DNA of 64,000 bases from Pseudomonas muyukensis (GCF_019139535.1 NZ_CP077073.1:2012501-2076500); one strand, 5' to 3'; counted from the first letter of the stretch, positions 28,257 through 38,675 are shown. Translations and numbers: made by a program. The notes: a model not told the origin generated them from the letters alone.

Positions 28257-29857
28257 ACTCGATCTTCCTGCGCATCTACGGCGGCATGCTCGCGGTGCTG
28301 GTGCTGGTGGCCGTGCTCGGCGTGCTCAGCCTGCACCTGCTCAACGAGATCCGCGCCGGCCAGCACCGCGAGCGCCTGGCCCAGGGCACCTTCAGCCTGA
28401 TGGCCGACAACCTGGCACAGCAGAACGCGGTGGAGCGCACCCGTTCGCTGGTGATCTGGGAGCGCTTGCTCGGCGTGCCGCTGGGCCTGCAACCGCAGTC
28501 GGCGTTCACCCTCGATGGCAGCCAGCGAGCGCGCCTGTACCGCGACCTGGTGGTGGTGGAGAAAACCGGCCCCCATGCCGCTCGGGTGCTGCGCCGGGTC
28601 GGCCACGAAGACCTGCTGCTGGTGGCCGAGGTCAAGCAGATCAGCGAGCAACTGGCCCGCGCCACCCTGTACCTGCTGGCCGACGAGCTGGTGCGTTATC
28701 CGGTGACCGAGCAGCAGGCCCGCCTTGCGCAACTGCGCCGGGACAAGGGCTTCGGCTTCGACGTGGCCTTGCAGCGCATCGAGCGCGCCGCCCTGGACGA
28801 CGACCAGCGGCGCCGGGTTGAGGAGGGCGACACGGTGATGGCGCTGGGCCGCGATGGCGACTCGATCCGCGTGTTCTCGGGGCTGTCCGGCTCACCCTGG
28901 GTGCTGGAGATCGGCCCGTTGTACCAGCTCAACCCTTATCCGCCGCAGTTGCTGATCCTGATTGCCTTGCTCGGCCTGTGCCTGATCGGCCTGGTGGTCT
29001 ACCTGCTGGTGCGCCAGTTGGAGCGCCGGGTCTCGGGCCTGGAGGTGGCGGCCACGCGCATTGCCCAGGGCAGCCTGGACACCCGCGTGCCGGCCGGCGA
29101 TGCCGACTCGGTGGGGCGCCTGGCCGAGGCCTTCAACGGCATGGCCGAGCACCTGCAGCGCTCGCTGACCATGCAGCGCGAGCTGGTGCGGGCGGTGTCC
29201 CATGAGCTGCGCACGCCGGTGGCGCGGCTGCGTTTCGGCCTGGAGATGATCGAGAGCGCCAGCACCGAGCAGGCCCGGGCCAAGCACCTGGCCGGCATGG
29301 ACGGCGACATCCAGGACCTGGACAAGCTGGTCGACGAGATGCTGACCTACGCGCGCCTGGAGCAGGGCGCGCCGGCGCTGAGTTTCCAGGCGGTGGACCT
29401 GGACGCCTTGCTGGCGCGGGTGATCGACGAACTGGCGCCGCTGCGCGCCGAGGTGCGCGTGCTGCGTGGCCAATGCCACGGCCTGGACGGCGGCGGCGCC
29501 TGGGTCGAGGCCGAGCCGCGCTACCTGCACCGGGCCCTGCAGAACCTGGTGCGCAACGCCATGCGCCATGCCGAGGGCGAGGTGCGCCTGAGCTACCAGT
29601 TGGGGCAGGAGCGTTGCCGGATCGATGTCGAGGACGACGGCCCGGGTATTCCAGAAGGGGTGTGGGACCGCATCTTCACCCCCTTCACCCGCCTGGACGA
29701 CAGCCGCACCCGCGCCTCGGGCGGGCACGGGCTGGGCCTGTCGATCGTGCGGCGGATCATCTACTGGCACGGTGGCCGGGCGCTGGTCGGGCGCAGCGAG
29801 CAGTTGGGCGGGGCGTGCTTCAGCCTGAGCTGGCCGCGGGAGCAGCCACGCGATTAA
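28253..29857 (+). CDS. Sensor histidine kinase (RstB-like)
   Basis: 534-aa inner-membrane kinase, partner of the preceding regulator. TM1 is at about 8-30 and TM2 at about 228-250 (LLILIALLGLCLIGLVVYLL), with a ~195-residue periplasmic sensor between. HAMP follows (about 255-305), then HisKA with the phospho-His in RAVSHELRTPVARLRFGLEM (about 320). HATPase motifs are LVRNAMRHAEG (N box), DDGPGIP (G1) and GGHGLGLSI (G2). Overlap with the regulator indicates translational coupling. Its TAA stop at 29855-29857 interlocks with the stop of the convergent gene through a shared TTAA. Confidence 0.92.
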   Translation: MNSIFLRIYGGMLAVLVLVAVLGVLSLHLLNEIRAGQHRERLAQGTFSLMADNLAQQNAVERTRSLVIWERLLGVPLGLQPQSAFTLDGSQRARLYRDLVVVEKTGPHAARVLRRVGHEDLLLVAEVKQISEQLARATLYLLADELVRYPVTEQQARLAQLRRDKGFGFDVALQRIERAALDDDQRRRVEEGDTVMALGRDGDSIRVFSGLSGSPWVLEIGPLYQLNPYPPQLLILIALLGLCLIGLVVYLLVRQLERRVSGLEVAATRIAQGSLDTRVPAGDADSVGRLAEAFNGMAEHLQRSLTMQRELVRAVSHELRTPVARLRFGLEMIESASTEQARAKHLAGMDGDIQDLDKLVDEMLTYARLEQGAPALSFQAVDLDALLARVIDELAPLRAEVRVLRGQCHGLDGGGAWVEAEPRYLHRALQNLVRNAMRHAEGEVRLSYQLGQERCRIDVEDDGPGIPEGVWDRIFTPFTRLDDSRTRASGGHGLGLSIVRRIIYWHGGRALVGRSEQLGGACFSLSWPREQPRD

Positions 29858-30549
29858 ACGCTGACCAGGCTGAGCAGGTGGCCGTCCTGCAGGCCGAACT
29901 GGCCGTCCAGCTCGACGCCGTGGTGCCACTCGGCCGACAGGTCGGTGAGCAGGCGCAGGCGGGCGTGGCCGTCGGCGGACCATTCCAGCAGTTCGGCATG
30001 CTCGAAATAGAAGCGCTTTTTGGTCAGCGGGTACAGCGCCTTGAACAGGCTTTCCTTGAGCGAGAAGGTCAGGGTCACGGTCAGCGCCTGTTGGCTGCGG
30101 TCCAGGCGTTCGAGTTCGGCGGGGGTGAGGATTTCCCCGGCCAGGCGTGCGGCGCGCTCTTCGCTGAGCAGGGTTTCCTGGTCCAGCCCAAGCCCTGTGC
30201 CTTGGGCCGTCACAACGGCTGCCGCCCAGCCCTGGCCATGGGTGATCGACCCATGGATGCCCGTCGGCCAGATGGGCGAGCGGTCCTCGTGGGTGGCTGG
30301 CACATAGTCACGGCCATCCAGCCGCAGCAGGGCTTCGCGGGCGCATACCCGGCCGGCCAGGTATTCGGCCTGGCGCTTGGCCACCGAGCGTTGCAGATTG
30401 GCGGTTTGTACGATGCCGGCGCGCTGGAAATCGTCGGCTGCCAGCTGGGCCGGGTCGAAGGCGCAACTGACCAGCACCGCGCCGGGGACCGGGTGGGGCA
30501 GGGGCCAGTGATGCTGGAGCGGGGCGCAGCAGGTGGGGAGTCTGTTCAT
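29854..30549 (-). CDS. 4'-phosphopantetheinyl transferase (EntD/PcpS-like)
   Basis: 231-aa enzyme that moves phosphopantetheine from CoA to acyl or peptidyl carrier proteins, activating fatty-acid, siderophore and NRPS systems. Visible motifs are GIHGSITHGQGWAAAVV (substrate/CoA region), GLGLDQETLL (Mg-binding acidic site, more usually GIDxE) and TFSLKESLFKALYPL (the FSxKES signature). Pseudomonas aeruginosa PcpS, about 242 aa, sits in the same neighbourhood. ATG 30549 is used; the in-frame extension further upstream only translates REP DNA. It converges on the kinase gene with a 4-nt overlap. Confidence 0.9.
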   Translation of the reverse strand: MNRLPTCCAPLQHHWPLPHPVPGAVLVSCAFDPAQLAADDFQRAGIVQTANLQRSVAKRQAEYLAGRVCAREALLRLDGRDYVPATHEDRSPIWPTGIHGSITHGQGWAAAVVTAQGTGLGLDQETLLSEERAARLAGEILTPAELERLDRSQQALTVTLTFSLKESLFKALYPLTKKRFYFEHAELLEWSADGHARLRLLTDLSAEWHHGVELDGQFGLQDGHLLSLVSV

Positions 30550-30596
30550 GGCGGGTATTGTGCCAGCCTGTTGGCGGGTGGTGGAGTACAGATTTT

Positions 30597-30700
30597 GGGG
30601 CCGCTTTGCGGCCCTTTCGCGACACAAGGCCGCTCCTACAGGAGAGCGCATATCCCTGTAGGAGCGGCCTTGTGTCGCGAAAGGGCTGCGCAGCAGCCGC
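30597..30700. repeat. REP inverted pair
   Basis: Two REP units face each other with feet GGGGCCGCTTTGCGGCCC and GGGCTGCGCAGCAGCC. They lie between the dienelactone-hydrolase stop and the phosphopantetheinyl transferase start. Confidence 0.92.
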
Positions 30701-30707
30701 AAAATCT

Positions 30708-31499
30708 TCAGTCAAACGCGGTCTTCAAGAACGCCTGCATATCCTTCCACGAACGCTCATCAGCCGCCTTGTCATAGCCGATATCCGGCCCGCCATGCCC
30801 ACCATGGCTCAACCGATCGGCATCCGGGTTGGTGAACCCATGCTTGGCCCCAGGTATGCCGACGAACTTCATGTCGGCCCCGGCATCGTGCATTTCCTTC
30901 TTGAACGCCGCCACCTGCTCCGGGGTGACCATGCTGTCGGCCTCGCCATGTTCCACCAGGATCTTGGCGCGAATCACCCCAGGCTTGGCTGGGGTCTGGG
31001 TTACCAGCGCGCCATGGAAACTCACCACGGCATCGAGCTTTTCACCCCGGCGCGCGGCATCGAGCACCACCTTGCCGCCGAAGCAGTAGCCGATGGCCGC
31101 CAGCTGGTGCTTGTTGGTGTTGGGCTGGATCTTCAGCAGCTCCAGCCCGGCATCGAAGCGCCGCGCCGCCGCTTTCGGGTCCTTCATCGCCGCCGCCATG
31201 AACGCCTGGGCGTCGGCGGGGTGCTCGGTGTGCTTGCCATCGCCGTACATGTCGATGGCCAGGGCGTTGTAGCCCAGCGCCGCGAAGTCGCGGGCGCGGC
31301 GCTTGGCGTAGTCGTTCAGGCCCCACCACTCATGCACCACCACCACCCCCGGGCGTTTGCCCTCGAGGGCGTCGTCGTAGGCGTAGTAGCCGACCAGGCG
31401 ATTGCCGTCGGCGTCCTGGTAGGGGATCTCGCGGGTCTGCACCGCCGCCTGGGCGAGGGAGGCGCTGCACAGCAGCGCCAGGGCAAGCAGGGTACGCAT
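30708..31499 (-). CDS. Dienelactone hydrolase-family protein, exported
   Basis: 263-aa alpha/beta hydrolase with a cleavable signal peptide (MRTLLALALLCSASLAQA, about 18 aa), so it is periplasmic. The nucleophile is Cys in GYCFGGKVVLD (about 143), with Asp in HGEADSMVTPE and His in GAKHGFTNPDAD completing the Cys-Asp-His triad of dienelactone hydrolases. The classical family opens lactone rings in aromatic catabolism, but periplasmic members near oprH have no defined substrate. It is divergent from oprH; the 121-bp gap holds the PhoP boxes, so the gene could respond to PhoP as well. Confidence 0.9.
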   Translation of the reverse strand: MRTLLALALLCSASLAQAAVQTREIPYQDADGNRLVGYYAYDDALEGKRPGVVVVHEWWGLNDYAKRRARDFAALGYNALAIDMYGDGKHTEHPADAQAFMAAAMKDPKAAARRFDAGLELLKIQPNTNKHQLAAIGYCFGGKVVLDAARRGEKLDAVVSFHGALVTQTPAKPGVIRAKILVEHGEADSMVTPEQVAAFKKEMHDAGADMKFVGIPGAKHGFTNPDADRLSHGGHGGPDIGYDKAADERSWKDMQAFLKTAFD

Positions 31500-31521
31500 G
31501 GTCAGGCTCCTTGTTCGGTTC

Positions 31522-31577
31522 GTTCAGCCAGGGTTCAGGCCGGGTTCAGCCAGGGTTCAGGGCGCCCTCCCTACTCT
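31522..31577 (+). promoter_or_regulatory. Four GTTCAG repeats (double PhoP box) plus -10 of oprH
   Basis: Exact GTTCAG hexamers start at 31522, 31533, 31544 and 31555, each 11 bp apart. A TACTCT candidate -10 lies at 31572-31577, 11 bp after the last. The PhoP box is usually two such half-sites one helical turn apart, so this array could hold two PhoP dimers in tandem. The gene for PhoP is in the same operon, which suggests autoregulation. Confidence 0.82.
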
Positions 31578-31620
31578 AGCCCCCAGACAGAAACAACGCA
31601 TCCAACCGGAGTACCCAACC

Positions 31621-32226
31621 ATGAAAACGCTCAACACCCTGATCGCCGCCCTGGCGGTTTGCGCCGCCGGCCTCACTACCGCCGCCCAGGCCGACGACAA
31701 CTTCGCCAGCCTGACCTACGGCCAGACCAGCGACAAAGTGCGCAAGTCCGGCTTGCTGCAACGCAATACCGACGGCCTGAACGCCGACGGCATCATCGGC
31801 AAGGACAGCACCTGGGGCGCGCGCCTGGGCAAGATCAACGACCAGGGCCGCTACTACCTGACCTACGACAACGTCTCGGGTGACCACGGCGGCGTCAAGC
31901 TGCGCCAGGAAAACCTGCTCGGCAGCTACGACCTGTTCCTGCCGGTGGGCGATACCACCAAGCTGTTCGGTGGCGGCAGCCTGGGCATGACCAAGCTGAC
32001 CCAGGACTCGCCAGGCGCTCGTCGCGACACCGACTACGGCTACGCCGTGGGCCTGCAGGCCGGGGTGATCCAGGAAGTCACCGACAATACCTCGGTGGAG
32101 CTGGGCTACCGTTACCTGCGCAGCAACGCCGCCACCGAGATCGGGACCCGTGGCGGGCCGAAGGAAGGCACCCTGCGCCTTAATAGCAGCGCACAGACCT
32201 ACCTGGCGGCTACCTACAAGTTCTGA
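31621..32226 (+). CDS. oprH: Outer-membrane protein H1 (OprH family)
   Basis: 201-aa small beta-barrel. The signal peptide is MKTLNTLIAALAVCAAGLTT...AQA (about 24 aa), and the sequence ends in the outer-membrane C-terminal motif YLAATYKF. Alternating amphipathic strands fit the eight-stranded barrel of OprH, which binds LPS phosphates and stabilises the outer membrane when Mg2+ is low. Length matches P. aeruginosa OprH (about 200 aa). ATG 31621 follows CCGGAG. It is the first gene of oprH-phoP-phoQ, separated from phoP by a REP pair that may lower read-through. Confidence 0.92.
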   Translation: MKTLNTLIAALAVCAAGLTTAAQADDNFASLTYGQTSDKVRKSGLLQRNTDGLNADGIIGKDSTWGARLGKINDQGRYYLTYDNVSGDHGGVKLRQENLLGSYDLFLPVGDTTKLFGGGSLGMTKLTQDSPGARRDTDYGYAVGLQAGVIQEVTDNTSVELGYRYLRSNAATEIGTRGGPKEGTLRLNSSAQTYLAATYKF

Positions 32227-32251
32227 GGCCGCTGTTATCCTGTACCGGCCT

Positions 32252-32309
32252 CATCGCGGGGCAAGCCCGCTCCCACGTATCTGCGTGGGAGCGGGCTTGC
32301 CCCGCGATG
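32252..32309. repeat. REP palindrome in the oprH-phoP spacer
   Basis: CATCGCGGGGCAAGCCCGCTCCCACG and its inverse form a near-perfect 25-bp stem. Placed between oprH and phoP, it may set the strong-OprH/weak-PhoPQ expression ratio by partial termination or 3' mRNA protection. Confidence 0.93.
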
Positions 32310-32346
32310 ACAATCGAACAGGCGTATCCACGTTAAGGAGATCTGC

Positions 32347-33024
32347 ATGAAATTGCTGGTGGTCGAGGATGAGGCGCTGCTGCGGCATCACCTGTTCACC
32401 CGCCTCGGCGAAGGCGGCCATGTGGTGCAGGCGGTGGCCAATGCCGAAGAAGCCTTGTACCAGGCCGAACAGTACAACCACGACCTGGCGGTGATCGACC
32501 TGGGCTTGCCCGGCATGAGCGGCCTGGACCTGATTCGCCAGTTGCGCACCCTCGGCCAGACCTTCCCCATCCTGATTCTCACCGCCCGCGGCAACTGGCA
32601 GGACAAGGTCGAAGGCCTGGCCGCCGGCGCCGACGACTACGTGGTCAAGCCGTTTCAGTTCGAAGAGCTGGAGGCGCGCCTGAACGCCTTGCTGCGCCGT
32701 TCCAGCGGTTTCACCCAGTCGACCATCGCCGCCGGCCCGCTGGTGCTCGACCTCAACCGCAAGCAGGCGACGCTCGACGAGCAGCCACTGGCGCTGACCG
32801 CCTATGAATACCGCATCCTCGAATACCTCATGCGGCATCACCAGCAAGTGGTGGCCAAGGACCGCCTGATGGAGCAACTGTACCCGGACGACGAGGAGCG
32901 CGACCCCAACGTCATCGAGGTGCTGGTCGGCCGCCTGCGGCGCAAGCTCGAGGGCGCCAACGGCTTCAAGCCGATCGACACCGTGCGTGGCCTGGGCTAC
33001 CTGTTCACCGAGCGCTGCCGATGA
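32347..33024 (+). CDS. phoP: PhoP response regulator
   Basis: 225-aa OmpR-family regulator of the low-Mg2+/cationic-peptide response. The receiver has EDE acidic residues at the N-terminus, phospho-Asp in VIDLGLPGMSG (about 51) and Lys in DDYVVKPFQ. The winged helix ends NVIEVLVGRLRRKLEG and VRGLGYLFTE. The gene follows AAGGAG and overlaps phoQ by 4 nt. The order oprH-phoP-phoQ is conserved in Pseudomonas and supports the name. Four half-sites upstream of oprH fit autoregulation. Confidence 0.95.
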   Translation: MKLLVVEDEALLRHHLFTRLGEGGHVVQAVANAEEALYQAEQYNHDLAVIDLGLPGMSGLDLIRQLRTLGQTFPILILTARGNWQDKVEGLAAGADDYVVKPFQFEELEARLNALLRRSSGFTQSTIAAGPLVLDLNRKQATLDEQPLALTAYEYRILEYLMRHHQQVVAKDRLMEQLYPDDEERDPNVIEVLVGRLRRKLEGANGFKPIDTVRGLGYLFTERCR

Positions 33025-34361
33025 TCCGCTCGCTGCGGGTGCGCCTGATGCTGGCGGCGGCGCTGTTGGCGCTGTTGTTCATGCTGGCGCTGCTGCCGGC
33101 GTTGCAGAAGGCCTTCAGCCTGGCGTTGCAGGAGTCGATCGAGCAGCGCCTGGCCTCGGACGTGACCACCTTGATCTCGGCCGCGCGCATCGAGCATGGC
33201 CAGTTGCAGATGCCGGCGCTGCTGCCGGACGAGCGCTACAACCTGCCCTACACCGGCCTGCTCGGCTACATCTTCGACCGCCAGGGCACCTTGGTGTGGC
33301 AGTCGCGGGCCACGCGCAACCGCAACATCAACTACCACCCGCGCTACGACGGGCGCGGCAACGAGTTCGCGCGCATCCACCAGGACGATGGCGAGGAGTT
33401 CTTCGTCTATGACGTCGAGGTCAAGCTGTTGGGCGGCAAGAGCGCGGCGTTCAGCATCGTTGCCCTGCAGCCGCTGCGCGAGTACCAGGACACCCTCAAT
33501 GGCCTGCGCGAAAAGCTCTACTTCGGCTTTGGCGCGGCGTTGCTGGCGCTGATGGTGCTGCTGTGGGCCGGCCTGACCTGGGGCTTGCGCTCGCTGCGCC
33601 GGCTCAGTTCCGAGCTGGACGAGGTGGAAAGCGGCGCCCGCGACGGCCTGAGCCGCGAACACCCGCGTGAGCTGCTGCGCCTGACCGGCTCGCTCAACCG
33701 CCTGCTGCACAGCGAGCGCGAGCAGCGCCAGCGTTACCGCGATTCGCTCGACGACCTGGCCCACAGCCTGAAGACTCCGTTGGCCGTGTTGCAGGGGGTG
33801 GGCGAGAGCCTGGAGCACGGTGACCGCGAGCAGGCGCGGGTGTTGCAGAGCCAGATCGAGCGCATGAGCCAGCAGATCGACTACCAGTTGCAGCGCGCCA
33901 GCCTGCGCAAGAGCGGCCTGGTGCGCCACCAGGTCGAGCTCAAGCCACTGCTCGACAGCCTGTGCAGCACCTTGGCCAAGGTGTACCGCGACAAGCAGGT
34001 GCTGGTCAGCCTCGAGGTCGCGGATCAGGCACGGGTGCCGATGGAGCAGGGCGCCTTGCTCGAGTTGCTCGGCAACGTGCTGGAGAACGCCTACCGGCTG
34101 TGCCTGGGGCAGGTGCGGGTGCGCCTGCTTGAGGCGCCGGGGCAACTGGCGCTGTGGATCGAGGACGATGGCCCGGGCGTGCCGCCCGACCAGCGCGAGC
34201 GCATTCTCGAACGCGGCGAGCGGCTGGACCGCCAGCACCCGGGGCAGGGGATCGGCCTGGCGGTGGTCAAGGACATCATCGACAGCTACGACGCTGAGTT
34301 GAGCCTGGGCGATTCCGAGCTGGGCGGGGCTGCGTTTCGTATCCTGTTCCGCCTGGATTGA
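33021..34361 (+). CDS. phoQ: PhoQ sensor histidine kinase
   Basis: 446-aa inner-membrane kinase. TM1 is at about 10-30 (LMLAAALLALLFMLALLPAL) and TM2 at about 170-190, with the periplasmic PAS-like sensor (about 31-168) between, rich in acidic residues such as HQDDGEEFF that in PhoQ bind divalent cations. HAMP is followed by HisKA with the His in LAHSLKTPLAVLQG (about 255), then N box LLGNVLENAYRL, DDGPGVP and GQGIGLAVV. It controls PhoP phosphorylation according to Mg2+ or antimicrobial peptides. Translationally coupled to phoP. Confidence 0.95.
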   Translation: MIRSLRVRLMLAAALLALLFMLALLPALQKAFSLALQESIEQRLASDVTTLISAARIEHGQLQMPALLPDERYNLPYTGLLGYIFDRQGTLVWQSRATRNRNINYHPRYDGRGNEFARIHQDDGEEFFVYDVEVKLLGGKSAAFSIVALQPLREYQDTLNGLREKLYFGFGAALLALMVLLWAGLTWGLRSLRRLSSELDEVESGARDGLSREHPRELLRLTGSLNRLLHSEREQRQRYRDSLDDLAHSLKTPLAVLQGVGESLEHGDREQARVLQSQIERMSQQIDYQLQRASLRKSGLVRHQVELKPLLDSLCSTLAKVYRDKQVLVSLEVADQARVPMEQGALLELLGNVLENAYRLCLGQVRVRLLEAPGQLALWIEDDGPGVPPDQRERILERGERLDRQHPGQGIGLAVVKDIIDSYDAELSLGDSELGGAAFRILFRLD

Positions 34362-36043
<1,682 letters not shown>

Positions 36044-36060
36044 GCGACGTGTGAAAGGCC

Positions 36061-36086
36061 AAAAGGCGACCTTCGGGTCGCCTTTT
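36061..36086 (+). terminator. Rho-independent terminator of dctA
   Basis: AAAAGGCGACC-TTCG-GGTCGCCTTTTT forms an 11-bp hairpin with a UUCG tetraloop and T run, 17 nt after the dctA stop. Confidence 0.95.
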
Positions 36087-36111
36087 TGTGTCTAGGGGAT
36101 ACGCCTACCCC

Positions 36112-36373
36112 CTGTAGGAGCGGCCTTGTGTCGCGAAAGGGCCGCAACGCGGCCCCAGGATCTCGGCGTTGATGCAAGGAGCGCCGGGGCCGCTGCGCGG
36201 CTCTTTCGCGACACAAGGCCGCTCCTACAGGGGGGGCGCAACCGGCCTCTACTGCGAAAGGGCCGCAACGCGGCCCCAGGATCTCAGCGTTGATGCAAGG
36301 AGCGCCGGGGCCGCTGCGCGGCCCTTTCGCGACACAAGGCCGCTCCTACACAGGGGGGCAACCGGCCTCTACT
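36112..36373. repeat. REP array with a ~121-bp tandem duplication
   Basis: After one forward REP, a unit of about 121 bp (36133-36253) is repeated at 36254-36373. Each copy runs from GCGAAAGGGCCGCAACGCGG through an inverted REP to ACCGGCCTCTACT. The second copy's final bases include the sprT stop codon, so the first copy carries a duplicated fragment of the sprT end. Confidence 0.9.
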
Positions 36374-36863
36374 CGACCCGGGTCTCGCCGCTGTACACCA
36401 GAATCTCCCGACACCGCCGGCACAGATACCGCCGCCCCTGGCGCACCAGCTTGTGCCGCTGGGCGGTGAACGGAAAATCGCTTTGCGGGCACGGGCACCG
36501 GTAGATGTAGCGCGTGGCCACGCGCCGCTGCACTTCGTAGTTGTGGCAACGGTTCGGCGGCAGTTCATACACCCCGCGCATGATCAATTGCCATTCCTCG
36601 CCATGGGCCTGGATACGCTCGCCAAACAGCTGGTGGGCAACCAGGTGGGCCACTTCGTGGGCCACGGTCTGACGCAGGAAGTCGTCCTGGTTCTCGCGGT
36701 ACAGCTGCAGGTTGAAGCGCAGCAGGTTCTCGTGCAGGTGGGCGACGCCGGCTTTCTGCCCGCGCAGCTTGAAGCTCACCTGCGGGCGGGGGAAGGGGCG
36801 TTTGAAGAAGGCTTCGGCTTGCTGGTAACAGGTTTCGACGCGTTGTTTGAGCAGCTCGGGCAT
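36369..36863 (-). CDS. sprT: SprT-like zinc metallopeptidase
   Basis: 164-aa SprT/Spartan-like protein. The zinc-binding HEVAH is at residues 69-73, followed by a third ligand in AHGEEW (about 87), the SprT arrangement. A C-terminal CxC...CRRC zinc-ribbon follows (YIYRCPCPQ, YLCRRCREIL). E. coli SprT is about 165 aa; its role is undefined, while the eukaryotic relative Spartan cleaves DNA-protein crosslinks. ATG 36863 is used since AGGAG lies upstream and homology begins MPELLKQRVE; an upstream ATG at 36890 lacks a ribosome site. Its stop lies in REP-associated repeat DNA. Confidence 0.9.
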   Translation of the reverse strand: MPELLKQRVETCYQQAEAFFKRPFPRPQVSFKLRGQKAGVAHLHENLLRFNLQLYRENQDDFLRQTVAHEVAHLVAHQLFGERIQAHGEEWQLIMRGVYELPPNRCHNYEVQRRVATRYIYRCPCPQSDFPFTAQRHKLVRQGRRYLCRRCREILVYSGETRVE

Positions 36864-36938
36864 GGCGGGGCAATTCTCCTGACCGGGCATTATGCCGCAA
36901 GCGCGGCCCAGGCGCCGAACCGCTGGTCAACACGAAAC

Positions 36939-36960
36939 GAGGCCGCCTTGCGGCGGCCTC
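36939..36960 (-). terminator. Probable terminator after the Yip1-family gene
   Basis: GAGGCCGCC-GCAA-GGCGGCCTC stem on the minus strand, followed by GTTTCGTG; the T run is short, so strength is uncertain. It begins 26 nt after the gene's stop. Confidence 0.6.
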
Positions 36961-36986
36961 GGCTGATGCCCCAGTGTTGGTTCGAT

Positions 36987-37586
36987 CTAGTTGGTGTACA
37001 CGGGCCCCACGCCCAGGCCCCAGATGATCACGGTGGCGGCCATGATCGCCACCAGTACCACCAGGCCTACCGCCAGCACGGAGCTGGAGAACAGGAAGCC
37101 TTCGTCGGACGGAATGTTCATGAAGGTCGGCAAGCCGACATACAGCAGGTACACGGTGTAGCAGATCGCCGCGGTGCCGATCAGCATGCCCAGCCACAGG
37201 TGCGGGTACAGCGCCGCGAGGCCGCCGATGAACAGCGGGGTGGCGGTGTAGGTGGCGAAGGCGATGCATTGCGCCATGCTCGGGTTGGCGTCGTAGGTGC
37301 GTGCCATCCAGTGGATGAAGGCGCCCATCACCGCCACCCCGGCGAGCATCGCCAGGTACGACATGATGCTCATCCACAGCGCGCTTTCCATGGTCAGCAT
37401 CACCGCCGGCCGGTCACCGATCACCCAGCCGACCTGGGTGGTGCCGATGAATGCCGAGACGGCGGGAATCGCCGCGAGGATCAGGGTGTGCGTCAAGTAC
37501 ATGTGGCTGATGCTTTCTTCTTCGCCACGGATTTCCCGCCACTCCTGGTCGGGATGGGTAAACAGCCCCACAACGTGATGAATCAT
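36987..37586 (-). CDS. Yip1-domain inner-membrane protein
   Basis: 199-aa polytopic protein with about five membrane helices. It opens MIHHVVGLFTHPDQEWREIR, the usual start of bacterial Yip1 proteins (a cytosolic segment before the first helix), and ends in a helix with VGLVVLVAIMAATVIIWGLG. Bacterial Yip1 proteins lack an assigned function. ATG 37586 has AGGAG 8 nt upstream; longer in-frame starts have no homology. It diverges from ttcA across a 260-bp spacer. Confidence 0.88.
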   Translation of the reverse strand: MIHHVVGLFTHPDQEWREIRGEEESISHMYLTHTLILAAIPAVSAFIGTTQVGWVIGDRPAVMLTMESALWMSIMSYLAMLAGVAVMGAFIHWMARTYDANPSMAQCIAFATYTATPLFIGGLAALYPHLWLGMLIGTAAICYTVYLLYVGLPTFMNIPSDEGFLFSSSVLAVGLVVLVAIMAATVIIWGLGVGPVYTN

Positions 37587-37846
37587 GCCGGTCACTCCTA
37601 TTGGTTGCCAAACGCCCCCCAGATGGAGCGCCTGCGGCCCGAGGCCGAACACCGATGCAAGCGGTAATGTGGCCTTATGTCGCAGTATAGGAAGCCGTTC
37701 CCCGCATAAAACCGGCTTTTTAGAGCAAATTGCGCTGTCAGGCCCGGTGCTGATTCCCTTGAAGTCTTTATCGGATTGGCCTACTGCCCCGCCCGGTTTG
37801 TGCGTAAAATAGCCGCCTTTTGTCACACCTCGCGGATTCAAGCGCT

Positions 37847-38671
37847 ATGGGCACCCTCTCGGTCAACCAGAACAAACTGCAAAAACGCCTGCGTCGTCTC
37901 GCTGGCGAAGCCATCACCGACTACAACATGATCGAGGATGGCGACAAGGTCATGGTCTGCCTGTCCGGCGGCAAGGACAGCTACACCATGCTCGACGTTC
38001 TGTTGCACCTGCAGAAGGTGGCGCCGATCAAGTTCGACATCGTCGCGGTGAACATGGACCAGAAGCAGCCGGGCTTCCCCGAGCACGTGCTGCCGGCCTA
38101 CCTGAAGGCACTGGGCGTCGAGTACCACATCGTCGAGAAGGACACCTACTCGGTGGTCAAGGAGCTGGTCCCGGAAGGCAAGACCACCTGCTCGCTGTGC
38201 TCGCGCCTGCGCCGCGGCACCCTGTACACCTTCGCCGACGAGATCGGCGCGACCAAGATGGCCCTGGGGCACCACCGCGACGACATCGTCGAGACCTTCT
38301 TCCTCAACATGTTCTTCAACGGCGCGCTCAAGGGCATGCCGCCGAAGCTGCGCGCCGACGATGGCCGCAACGTGGTGATCCGCCCGCTGGCCTACTGCAG
38401 CGAGAAGGACATCCAGGCCTATTCGGACATGAAGGAGTTCCCGATCATCCCGTGCAACCTGTGCGGTTCGCAGGAAAACCTGCAGCGCCAGGTGGTCAAG
38501 GACATGCTGGTGGAGTGGGAGCGCAAGCACCCGGGCCGTACCGAGAGCATCTTCCGCGCGATGCAGAACGTGGCGCCGTCGCAGTTGGCCGACCGCAACC
38601 TGTTCGACTTCACCAGCCTGAAGATCGACGAGAGCGCCACCCCGCGCTTCCTTGACGTGGTGAACCTCTGA
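37847..38671 (+). CDS. ttcA: tRNA 2-thiocytidine(32) synthetase TtcA
   Basis: 274-aa cytosolic enzyme that adds sulfur to cytidine 32 of some tRNAs using ATP and a 4Fe-4S cluster. The PP-loop [10 protein letters not shown] is at about residues 40-49. Two CxxC sites, [12 protein letters not shown] (about 115) and IPCNLCGSQ (about 205), are the family pattern. [19 protein letters not shown] is the conserved alpha-helical segment. ATG 37847 matches the family N-terminus [12 protein letters not shown]. It is followed after 4 nt by a Tag-like gene, so the two are probably co-transcribed. Confidence 0.96.
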   Translation: MGTLSVNQNKLQKRLRRLAGEAITDYNMIEDGDKVMVCLSGGKDSYTMLDVLLHLQKVAPIKFDIVAVNMDQKQPGFPEHVLPAYLKALGVEYHIVEKDTYSVVKELVPEGKTTCSLCSRLRRGTLYTFADEIGATKMALGHHRDDIVETFFLNMFFNGALKGMPPKLRADDGRNVVIRPLAYCSEKDIQAYSDMKEFPIIPCNLCGSQENLQRQVVKDMLVEWERKHPGRTESIFRAMQNVAPSQLADRNLFDFTSLKIDESATPRFLDVVNL

Positions 38672-38675
38672 GCCC

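Noticed and set aside
37587..37846. Possible ANR/FNR site (TTGA..ATC) in the yip1-ttcA spacer
   Set aside because: The half-sites are imperfect and the spacing is wrong for TTGAT-N4-ATCAA.
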